Of a stretch of 12,431 nt of DNA, positions 7,296 to 12,431 are shown piece after piece. This stretch comes from Xanthobacteraceae bacterium (GTDB taxonomy: Bacteria > Pseudomonadota > Alphaproteobacteria > Rhizobiales > Xanthobacteraceae). The position numbers were made by a program, and so were the translations under genes. Position 1 is the stretch's first letter. Each line of letters begins with the position of its first letter. Under the pieces are notes generated by a model, which worked only from the letters and a program-made list of their open reading frames with translations, did not search any database and had not been told where the DNA came from. The stretch is taken from assembly GCA_030043335.1 (NCBI GenBank), contig JASHXX010000210.1, positions 1 through 12,431 on the forward strand. The letters are read 5' to 3'.

Positions 7296-7511
7296 CTAGC
7301 CGGTGACGACCAGATTGACGGCTTTCGGACCTTTGCCCTTCTTGTCGGGTTCGACATCGAAGCTGATGCGCTGCCCCTCAATCAGCGACTTCAGCCCCGC
7401 GCGTTCGACAGCGGTGATATGCACGAATACATCTCGTCCACCGTCGTCGGGTTTGATAAAACCATAGCCACGCTCGCCATTGAAGAACTTGACCGTACCG
7501 GTCATCGCCAT
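7296..7511 (-). CDS. Cold-shock domain protein (CspA family)
   Basis: 71 residues. A single OB-fold cold-shock domain that binds single-stranded RNA/DNA and melts RNA structure. It reads MAMTGTVKFFNGERGYGFI and on to DVFVH: RNP1 is GYGFI (15-19) and RNP2 is VFVH (28-31), both intact with their aromatic residues. ATG 7511 is chosen because AAGGAG lies eight bases upstream; ATG 7505 two codons later would also encode a complete domain. About 220 bases separate it from rlmJ. Cold-shock mRNAs often have long structured leaders, and this space holds a 6-bp GCCGAG/CTCGGC dyad (7542-7547, 7565-7570), but I see no clear promoter. Several paralogues are usual in this order, so I give no symbol. Confidence 0.95.
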   Translation of the reverse strand: MAMTGTVKFFNGERGYGFIKPDDGGRDVFVHITAVERAGLKSLIEGQRISFDVEPDKKGKGPKAVNLVVTG

Positions 7512-7731
7512 AGAGAAACTCCTTCCGCGCGTTGCTTCGCCGCCGAGCCCCCACGGCACGACGACTCGGCTGGACATCCACACGGGCAAAGTTTCAGCCG
7601 CGGACGGCCGCAATTACTCCGCCGGCCCCCACAGGAGGCGGAACGTCTGAGCCAGCGGCCTTCAAATAGACCAAATTCGGCGTGTCGAAAAGTGGCACTG
7701 TTATCAGTCAACTACAGCGCGAATCCGCCGA

Positions 7732-8574
7732 CTAGGGTTGTCCGGCCAACCAATCGAGCCGCCAGCCGGCCTGCGCCAACAGGATCTCGCTCAACGCGGG
7801 CATAAGCCGCTCTAGTTCGGCTTCGAGCGTGAACGGCGGATTGACCACGATCAGTCCCGAACCGAGGAGGCCGGCGTCGGCGCTCGGCGGGCCCCGGTTG
7901 AGCTCGCAGCGCAGCACTTTCGGTATCGCGAGCTGTCGCAGCCGCCATGCCAGGCGGTCCGGGGCAGCGCGTTCCTTGATCGGATACCAGAGCAGATAGA
8001 TGCCGGTCGGCCATTTGCGGTGGGCGGTCGCCAGTGCCGCAGATAGACGCATAAAGTCCTCCGCGTCTTCGAACGGCGGATCGATCAGGACGAGGCCGCG
8101 GCGTTCCTTTGGCGGGACGTAAGCCCTGAGCGCGGTCCAGCCGTCGATGGCGAGCGCCTTGGCGCGAGGGTCGCCGCGGAGCGCAGCCGCCAGCGCGGCG
8201 GCCGCGCCCGGCTCGAGGTCGCAGGCGATCAGGCGGTCTTGCCGTCGCAACAGCTTGGCGACCAGAAGCGGCGAACCGGGATAGAGGCGCAGCCTCATGT
8301 CCGGATTGAGCGCGGCGACGGCTTCGATATAGGGCGCCAGCAGATCCTTCGCGTTCCCGTCCCTTGCCTGCCAGATCCGCGCGATCCCCTCGCGCCATTC
8401 ACCGCCGCGGCTCGGCTCCGGCGCTCGCAGGTCGTAGCGCCCGGCGCCGGCATGGGTATCGATCACGCGAAAGGCGGCGGGCTTGAGCCGCAGATGGAGG
8501 AGAATGCGCGCCAAGACGGCGTGCTTGTGCACGTCGGCAAAATTGCCGGCATGGAAAGCGTGGCGATAATTCAT
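7732..8574 (-). CDS. rlmJ: 23S rRNA (adenine-2030-N6)-methyltransferase RlmJ
   Basis: 280 residues, the same length as the E. coli enzyme, which methylates A2030 of 23S rRNA using S-adenosylmethionine. It opens MNYRHAFHAGNFADVHKH, the family hallmark. It carries the Rossmann SAM-binding motif VIDTHAGAG (37-45), an acidic residue after strand 2 in IACDLEPG (116-123), the catalytic LIDPPFED motif (163-170), and GLLGSGLIVVNPPF (235-248) near the end. Frame extends upstream to TTG 8637, but the conserved N-terminus starts at ATG 8574; the ribosome binding site there is weak. The gap to the RNase T2 stop is 117 bases. Probably its own unit or first of rlmJ-csp. Confidence 0.95.
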   Translation of the reverse strand: MNYRHAFHAGNFADVHKHAVLARILLHLRLKPAAFRVIDTHAGAGRYDLRAPEPSRGGEWREGIARIWQARDGNAKDLLAPYIEAVAALNPDMRLRLYPGSPLLVAKLLRRQDRLIACDLEPGAAAALAAALRGDPRAKALAIDGWTALRAYVPPKERRGLVLIDPPFEDAEDFMRLSAALATAHRKWPTGIYLLWYPIKERAAPDRLAWRLRQLAIPKVLRCELNRGPPSADAGLLGSGLIVVNPPFTLEAELERLMPALSEILLAQAGWRLDWLAGQP

Positions 8575-8691
8575 CGGCTGAAAACGCTCAACGATCAATG
8601 CCGCCGCGCCAGTGGCGGTCCAATCGCGCGGGCTCAAAATCGCTTCTAATGCTGCGTGAGGTGCCGGTCGAGGCGGGGCGAGCGAGCGCGC

Positions 8692-9372
8692 TCAGCCGCC
8701 GCGCAGTGGCGGCATGATCAGTTCGTCCCGGCGGCAACTGCGCCGCGCGATCTCCGGGCAGTCGCGAAATTGCAGGTCCTTAGAGAGGCAAAGGCGAACC
8801 TCGGTCAGTCGCTTCTTGTCGCAGCCGATCGCGATGCCGCTCTCCGACAGGCCGGCATTCGCCTTGATGAAGGCGTCCTCCACCGCCGCCGGCGAAACGT
8901 TCAGCGGCTGCTGCAGATCGACATATTGCGGCGGGATTTTCACCACCGCGCGGGCTTTGCGCACCGTTTCGAAATAGGCCCGCGCCGAGAATCCGGAGCA
9001 AGTTCCGTGGCGGTCCCATTCGTTGAAGATCAGATGCGGGGCCGGCATCAAGTCGAGCATCGAGGAGACGATGCCGCGATCGAGCCGCGGCGCCGGCACC
9101 TGACAATATTCCGGGAAGCCCTTGTCGTATTGCGGCCACAGGCCGTGAACGACAAACGAATAGGGCCGCGCCCCGCACTGCAGCGACGCGGCGCGGCCGG
9201 CGTCCCGCTCCGCGGCCGCCGCACAAAAGGACGGCGACCACGACAGCGACAGCACGTAGAAATCGAATTGGCCGGCCTCGTTCTGCCGCGCATCCTGGGC
9301 AACCGCGCAGATTGCGGTCATCAACAGGAGAGAAGACGCCGTGACTACTGCGCGAACAACTGACCCAATCAT
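8692..9372 (-). CDS. Secreted ribonuclease T2 family protein
   Basis: 226 residues with a signal peptide likely cut after AVA (residue 25). RNase T2 enzymes cleave RNA through 2',3'-cyclic phosphates; bacterial members such as E. coli RNase I are periplasmic. Both active-site blocks are intact: CAS I FVVHGLWPQ (73-81, His76) and CAS II NEWDRHGTC (117-125, Glu118 and His122). LSLSWSPSFC (41-50) is the family's first strand. The mature chain has eight cysteines (50, 66, 90, 125, 184, 195, 205, 213), enough for four disulfides, which fits an oxidising compartment. ATG 9372 has GAGGG about seven bases upstream. A readable promoter lies just upstream, overlapped by a LexA-type repeat. Role inferred: scavenging RNA in the periplasm or degrading RNA released by damage. 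Confidence 0.94.
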   Translation of the reverse strand: MIGSVVRAVVTASSLLLMTAICAVAQDARQNEAGQFDFYVLSLSWSPSFCAAAAERDAGRAASLQCGARPYSFVVHGLWPQYDKGFPEYCQVPAPRLDRGIVSSMLDLMPAPHLIFNEWDRHGTCSGFSARAYFETVRKARAVVKIPPQYVDLQQPLNVSPAAVEDAFIKANAGLSESGIAIGCDKKRLTEVRLCLSKDLQFRDCPEIARRSCRRDELIMPPLRGG

Positions 9373-9405
9373 GGCTTGCCCTCACCTTTGTTACCGCCCT
9401 CACAC

Positions 9406-9434
9406 ACTATACATTGTGAACAAATCAAGAACAA
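9406..9434 (-). promoter_or_regulatory. Sigma-70-type promoter for the RNase T2 gene
   Basis: On the minus strand, TTGTTC (9429-9434) is followed by exactly 17 bases and then TATAGT (9406-9411), a 5/6 match to the -10 consensus; the -35 matches only 3/6. A start of transcription near 9399 would leave a leader of about 27 bases before ATG 9372. Position, spacing and direction all fit. Confidence 0.55.
9418..9432. promoter_or_regulatory. Candidate LexA (SOS) box, GAAC-N7-GAAC
   Basis: GAAC at 9418-9421 and GAAC at 9429-9432, separated by the AT-rich heptamer AAATCAA; on the minus strand it reads GTTC-N7-GTTC. This direct repeat is the LexA operator type established in alphaproteobacteria such as Rhizobium and Rhodobacter. 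It covers part of the -35 and the spacer of the RNase T2 promoter, where bound repressor would block RNA polymerase. Confidence 0.45.
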
Positions 9435-9544
9435 AAGGAGCGCTAGACGCTTGGGAGCCGATGGGCGGGACGGGTTTGTCGCCGAGCGGGAACGCTCTTG
9501 GATGCAGTGCGTTGCGATACGGACGGTTGGGAAGGCATACAGTG

Positions 9545-9721
9545 ATGGGGCGCTCTGCCGAGTACCGGCGCTTTGCCGTGCGCTGCCTCGAAATCGCGCG
9601 GGCAACGAAGGACGAGCGGACCAGAGCGGTGATGCTGGAGATGGCGCAGGTGTGGTCGCGGCTTGCCGACGAAGCCGACCCCTCGCTCGATGGCCTCTCC
9701 CGCGAGGCCGGCGGCGATTGA
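9545..9721 (+). CDS. Very small helical protein of unknown function (YRRFA...W.RLA family)
   Basis: 58 residues. The frame is open further upstream, but the conserved part starts at ATG 9545; AAGG at 9532-9535 lies nine bases before it (six before an alternative GTG at 9542). The sequence MGRSAEYRRFAVRCLEIAR, then DERTRAVMLEMAQVW and SRLADEAD, suggests two amphipathic helices. Similar short proteins with Y-R-x-F-A-x2-C and M-A-x2-W-x-R-L-A are common, often in several copies, in Bradyrhizobium-type genomes; no function is known to me. There is no signal peptide or membrane segment, so it is probably cytosolic. It points tail to tail at a second family member, with 12 bases between stop codons. 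Confidence 0.75.
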   Translation: MGRSAEYRRFAVRCLEIARATKDERTRAVMLEMAQVWSRLADEADPSLDGLSREAGGD

Positions 9722-9733
9722 GACGCGCCGTTA

Positions 9734-9880
9734 TCAGTCCTTTTGCTGCGCTTCCCGGGCAAGACGCAGCCACGCCTCGGCCATTTGCTCAAGGGCGCGC
9801 CTATGCTCGCCGTCCTGCGCCTCTTTGGCGAGGCGACGGCACTCCTCGGCGAATTTTCGATAGTCGTGCGGCGTTTCCAT
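9734..9880 (-). CDS. Very small helical protein, paralogue of the 9545-9721 protein
   Basis: 48 residues from ATG 9880: METPHDYRKFAEECRRLAKE, then DGEHRRALEQMAEAW and LRLAREAQQKD. It aligns without gaps to the protein at 9545-9721 over 45 positions with 17 identities, including Tyr7, Arg8, Phe10, Ala11, Cys14, Asp23, Arg27, Met33, Ala34, Trp37, Arg39, Leu40 and Ala41. The ribosome binding site before 9880 is poor (AGGT almost touching the ATG). A longer start at ATG 9931, with AAGG ten bases upstream, would add 17 residues (MSLLLQERRFLAGRWLG). I prefer 9880 because homology between the pair begins there. Function unknown. Confidence 0.68.
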   Translation of the reverse strand: METPHDYRKFAEECRRLAKEAQDGEHRRALEQMAEAWLRLAREAQQKD

Positions 9881-9897
9881 ACCTAACCAACGGCCCG

Positions 9898-9917
9898 CCA
9901 GGAATCGCCGTTCCTGG
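9898..9917 (-). repeat. Short perfect inverted repeat just upstream of the 9734-9880 gene
   Basis: CCAGGAA (9898-9904) and TTCCTGG (9911-9917) form a 7-bp stem with a 6-base loop, 18 bases before ATG 9880. If translation starts at 9880 this is a leader hairpin or operator-like dyad; if it starts at 9931 it is merely coding sequence. Confidence 0.35.
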
Positions 9918-10055
9918 AGCAAGAGAGACATGCGCCGGGAACCTTTGCCGGGGCGGGAACCCACGCAAGCGCAAAATTGCTGGATTTTTGTCGCCGCCGC
10001 CTCGCGTCGCCGGCCGCGGCGTGTAGCCTGGCCTGTAGACGGCCTTGCGTCGGCG

Positions 10056-10508
10056 CTAAGGTCGCGCCGCGCGACAGCCGGGCTCGTAGGCCCAATTGCG
10101 GTCGAGGCCGACGACGCAAAAGTTGACGCCCCAGCCCATGCCGACCATGCCGGTGTCTTCGGCGATCGAATAGTAGATCGGGCGTTTCAAGCCATCACTA
10201 ACTACGGCGGTGCCGCTGCAAAAGCGTCGTGGAATCGATTGCGCGGCCCAAGGCAGCTCCGCGGTCTCATGGATATTCTCGATGCCGACGATCTCAAGCT
10301 CCGAGTTCCAGAACCGGGCCTCCTTGACGGTGAAATTGGCGATGATGCGGTTGAGCGCGGGAGCAAAATCGCAGCGCGGTATGTCGCGCTCGTAGCGTGG
10401 GCCGGACAGCCAGAAATTCATCTCGAACCAATCGGCTGCACGCGGCTGCGACGAGCCGACAACGCTGAGCACCAGCGTAAGCGCAAGACAAGCAATCCGG
10501 CCGGACAT
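10056..10508 (-). CDS. Secreted hypothetical protein with four mature cysteines
   Basis: 150 residues; I do not recognise a named family. MSGRIACLALTLVLSVVGSS is a clear signal peptide with likely cleavage around RAA|D (residue 25). The mature part has four cysteines, Cys46, Cys97, Cys131 and Cys145, allowing two disulfides. Distinct blocks are DWFEMNFWLSGPRYERD (26-42), FTVKEARFWNSELEIVGIE (59-77) and GWGVNFCVVGLDRNWAYEPGC (125-145). No catalytic motif is evident, and it is rich in aromatic residues. I use ATG 10508 rather than 10535 because the signal peptide starts there and AAGGGG lies upstream. Likely periplasmic or exported. It is transcribed away from the thioesterase gene across a 264-base spacer, and no neighbour suggests a role. 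Confidence 0.8.
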   Translation of the reverse strand: MSGRIACLALTLVLSVVGSSQPRAADWFEMNFWLSGPRYERDIPRCDFAPALNRIIANFTVKEARFWNSELEIVGIENIHETAELPWAAQSIPRRFCSGTAVVSDGLKRPIYYSIAEDTGMVGMGWGVNFCVVGLDRNWAYEPGCRAARP

Positions 10509-10772
10509 TTGCCGTCGCCCCTTTTGGCCCCACATCCCCGAACGGGCGCATAAGCGTGCCGCGGCGGCCTCGGCCGGTCAAGGCCACAAGGGGACAAAGT
10601 CGCCGGTTGCTCGCCAACCGTGACAATCGCGCAACGCTCGCTCGCCCAATCGCGCCCCGCGCCGACTCTGGCCCGCGGCAGACGCGCCCCATAAGCTTGC
10701 GGCAGCTGATTCGGCGTTGCGCACCGCGATCGAGCGAGCCGCGCGGGTCGGGAAAATGGAGAGTGACCGGAC

Positions 10773-11261
10773 ATGGCCGGAGCGCATCGAATAGCAGCTT
10801 CCGAGCCGTCGTTCGGCGTGCAGGCGGCCGGGCGTCTGATCAACCGGATCTTCGCGCCGTGGGTGCAGGACCTCGCTTTGCTGGTGGAAACCGTGGAGGC
10901 GATCCGCCCGCCTGGAGCGAGCGAGGATTGGCAGCCCGGCGCCATCGTGCGCTTGCCGTTTTCCGCGAAAATCTGCGGCGATGGTCACGTGGTGTGCAGC
11001 CAAGCGCTGACCGCGCTTGCCGACACCGCCATGGTCATTGCTTGCTCGGCCGCCTGGAACGGCTACCGGCCAATGAGCGCCATCGATCAGACTGCGCATT
11101 TTCTGCGCCCGGTCAGTTTTGACGTCATCGCCGACGCGCGCATCGTGCGCGTCAGCCGCAACATCGGTTTTGGCCGCGTCACGCTTCTTGCCGCGTCGGA
11201 CAAGCGCCCGGTGGGCGTAGTCGCGAGCGCCTATGAGACGGTGTTCGATAGCGCGGCGTGA
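10773..11261 (+). CDS. PaaI-like hotdog-fold acyl-CoA thioesterase
   Basis: 162 residues. The C-terminal 100 residues carry the hotdog-fold pattern of the PaaI/4HBT thioesterase superfamily: CSQALTALADTAMVIACSAA (75-94) on the central helix with candidate catalytic Asp84, SAIDQTAHFLRPV (102-114) and DARIVRVSRNIGFGRVTLLA (121-140). The canonical HGG before the helix is replaced by CSQ/ALT, so the active site deviates from PaaI. It probably hydrolyses an acyl- or aryl-CoA, substrate unknown. The first 60 residues form an atypical, less conserved lead-in. ATG 10773 has GGAG eleven bases upstream. A hairpin follows the stop directly, and a secreted small-protein gene starts 75 bases on. Confidence 0.82.
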   Translation: MAGAHRIAASEPSFGVQAAGRLINRIFAPWVQDLALLVETVEAIRPPGASEDWQPGAIVRLPFSAKICGDGHVVCSQALTALADTAMVIACSAAWNGYRPMSAIDQTAHFLRPVSFDVIADARIVRVSRNIGFGRVTLLAASDKRPVGVVASAYETVFDSAA

Positions 11262-11262
11262 A

Positions 11263-11287
11263 CCGGCAAAGCGCTTTCCATTGCCGG
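11263..11287 (+). terminator. Hairpin immediately after the thioesterase gene
   Basis: CCGGCAA (11263-11269) pairs with TTGCCGG (11281-11287) around an 11-base loop, starting two bases after the stop codon. A perfect palindrome AAAGCGCTTT (11268-11277) is nested across the left arm and loop, so two alternative folds compete. No T-run follows, so it is weak as an intrinsic terminator and could be a small dispersed repeat. Confidence 0.4.
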
Positions 11288-11336
11288 CGTGAGCCTCTAA
11301 GGTGACGCGCGTGGGCTGTGCGAGGGGAGACCTGCC

Positions 11337-11627
11337 GTGATCGGTCGCAAACCGTGGGTTCTCGTGGCGCTGGCGCTGTCGGTGCCCGGCGCGATCAGCG
11401 CCGCTTTTGCCGGTGCGATTTTCGTCGGCCCCGGCCCGGGGCTCACCGGGAATGATACCGGCGGCATCATTCAATATGCACCGGACCTCGGAACCGCGGC
11501 GTACCGGGAGATGGCTGCAACGTGGTGCGCGCGCTGGGACCGGCTGTCGCACATCACGAGCTATCACCGCCACTACGGTGATTACATCAGCTTCGTCTGC
11601 ATTGACCGGCCGTGGATGATCCACTGA
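11337..11627 (+). CDS. Small secreted hypothetical protein
   Basis: 96 residues starting at GTG 11337, supported by GAGGGGAG about seven bases upstream. Residues 1-25 form a signal peptide (GRKPWVLVALALSVPGAISA) with likely cleavage after AFA. The mature part has GNDTGGIIQYAPD (38-50) and WCARWDRLSHITSYHRHYGD (63-82) followed by YISFVC, with a single cysteine pair, Cys64 and Cys88, suited to one disulfide. I recall similar small exported proteins with NDTGGII and YGDYI motifs in Bradyrhizobium-like genomes, always of unknown function. It converges on rsmE with 21 bases between stop codons. Confidence 0.75.
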   Translation: MIGRKPWVLVALALSVPGAISAAFAGAIFVGPGPGLTGNDTGGIIQYAPDLGTAAYREMAATWCARWDRLSHITSYHRHYGDYISFVCIDRPWMIH

Positions 11628-11648
11628 CGGGCGCCGACACGCCCGCGT

Positions 11649-12386
11649 TCAGCGCCAATCGCCGATGACCGCTTGAACGAGCGCGAGCGCGGCCACCGCC
11701 GCGGTATCGCCGCGCAGGATTCGCGGGCCAAGCGAAAGGCGCACGACATTCGGCAGCTTGAGCAGCGCGGCGCGCTCCGCTTCGGCAAAGCCGCCTTCGG
11801 GGCCGACCAGCACCGCGAGCGGCGAGCGCGGCAGATCGGCCAGCGCGGCGATGGGATTGCTGACCTCGGCCTCTTCGTCGCAGAACACCAGTCGGCGGGC
11901 GGAATCCCAGGCGCCCAGAAGAGCCGACAGCATGACCGGCGGCCTCGTTTCCGGCAGCGAGAGGATCCCGCATTGCTCGGCGGCCTCGATGGCGTTGGCG
12001 CGCATGCGCTCGAGATTGACGCGCGTCATCTGGCCGTGGCGGGTGAGGACCGGCTGCAGCAGCGAGGCGCCCATCTCGACCGCCTTCTGCACCATGTAGT
12101 CGTGCCGCGCGGCTTTGAGCGGCGCGAACAGATAGTGCAGGTCCGCAGGCGCAGTCTGCGCCCGCGTCCGCGTCCCAACGAGGAGGCTGAGCGCCCGCTT
12201 CTGCGCCGCAACCGTCGCGCTCCACTCCCCGTCCCGGCCGTTGAAAACGAGGACGCCCGCTCCGGATTTGAGACGCAGGACGACGCCGAGATAGTGCGCC
12301 GCAGCGCTGCCGAGGGCGATCGTCGCTCCCTCCCCGAGTGGAACATCGACGTAAAGGCGCGGACTGCGAAAGTCGTATCGGGGCAT
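11649..12386 (-). CDS. rsmE: 16S rRNA (uracil-1498-N3)-methyltransferase RsmE
   Basis: 245 residues, the family's usual length. RsmE methylates N3 of U1498 in 16S rRNA on the assembled 30S subunit. It has an N-terminal PUA-like RNA-binding region (residues 1-70, with HYLGVVLRLKSGAGVLVFNG at 31-50) and a C-terminal SPOUT domain whose knot motifs are clear: EAAEQCG (134-140), VLVGPEGGF (192-200) and LSLGPRILRGDTAAVAAL (217-234). QKAVEMGASLLQPV (100-113) is the usual linker block. ATG 12386 is chosen over TTG 12410 because the family begins with a short MPRYDF-type N-terminus. The window ends 45 bases upstream; that stretch has AT-rich text (TTGCCTATATC on the minus strand) compatible with a promoter, but it is too short to judge. 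Confidence 0.95.
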   Translation of the reverse strand: MPRYDFRSPRLYVDVPLGEGATIALGSAAAHYLGVVLRLKSGAGVLVFNGRDGEWSATVAAQKRALSLLVGTRTRAQTAPADLHYLFAPLKAARHDYMVQKAVEMGASLLQPVLTRHGQMTRVNLERMRANAIEAAEQCGILSLPETRPPVMLSALLGAWDSARRLVFCDEEAEVSNPIAALADLPRSPLAVLVGPEGGFAEAERAALLKLPNVVRLSLGPRILRGDTAAVAALALVQAVIGDWR

Positions 12387-12431
12387 GGAAAACGCCTGTG
12401 ATATAGGCAATATTGGCGCAGCGGCAGCCGG

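Noticed and set aside
7679..7711. TTGACT on the minus strand at 7706-7711 as a -35 box for the cold-shock gene.
   Set aside because: The bases 16-18 positions further on do not resemble a -10 box, so no promoter is called.
10556..11122. Plus- and minus-strand frames across the spacer between the four-cysteine protein and the thioesterase.
   Set aside because: They are Arg/Ala/Pro-rich shadows that run into the thioesterase gene in the wrong frame. Apart from a 6-bp CGGTTG/CAACCG dyad at 10604-10620, I see nothing in this 264-base spacer.

Overview
The window looks like an ordinary chromosomal segment of a GC-rich alphaproteobacterium, most likely a Hyphomicrobiales (Rhizobiales) member near Bradyrhizobiaceae or Xanthobacteraceae. 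The pointers are the uvrC-pgsA-moaD-moaE order, the short Omp25/31-type barrel protein, the GAAC-type repeat expected of an alphaproteobacterial LexA site, and a GAGCATGATC/GATCATGCTC palindrome of a kind common between genes in this order. This placement rests on recalled family features; no search was run. I see no tRNA, rRNA, insertion sequence, prophage or CRISPR array.

Layout. Bases 2-1894 (+) hold the 3' part of a DMSO-reductase-superfamily molybdoenzyme. Facing it on the minus strand is a compact run read uvrC > pgsA > moaD > moaE (5419 down to 1915): nucleotide excision repair, phosphatidylglycerol synthesis, and the two subunits of molybdopterin synthase. A 330-base divergent spacer with an AT-rich island separates uvrC from a plus-strand outer-membrane barrel gene (5750-6403), which ends in two large palindromic repeats. 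Then come minus-strand genes for a glutathione S-transferase, a cold-shock protein, RlmJ (23S rRNA methyltransferase) and a secreted RNase T2. The RNase T2 gene has a readable promoter overlapped by a LexA-type direct repeat. Next are two very small homologous proteins encoded tail to tail, a secreted four-cysteine hypothetical protein (-), a PaaI-like thioesterase (+), a small secreted hypothetical protein (+) and RsmE (16S rRNA methyltransferase, -).

How the genes relate. MoaD and MoaE make the dithiolene of molybdopterin, the cofactor that the convergent oxidoreductase needs. Three genes act on RNA (rlmJ, rsmE, RNase T2), but they are separate units and I do not infer a pathway. No complete novel multi-gene system is visible. 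The best leads are an in-frame palindromic insertion inside the UvrC nuclease domain, a possible SOS-controlled secreted RNase, and the tail-to-tail pair of tiny paralogues.
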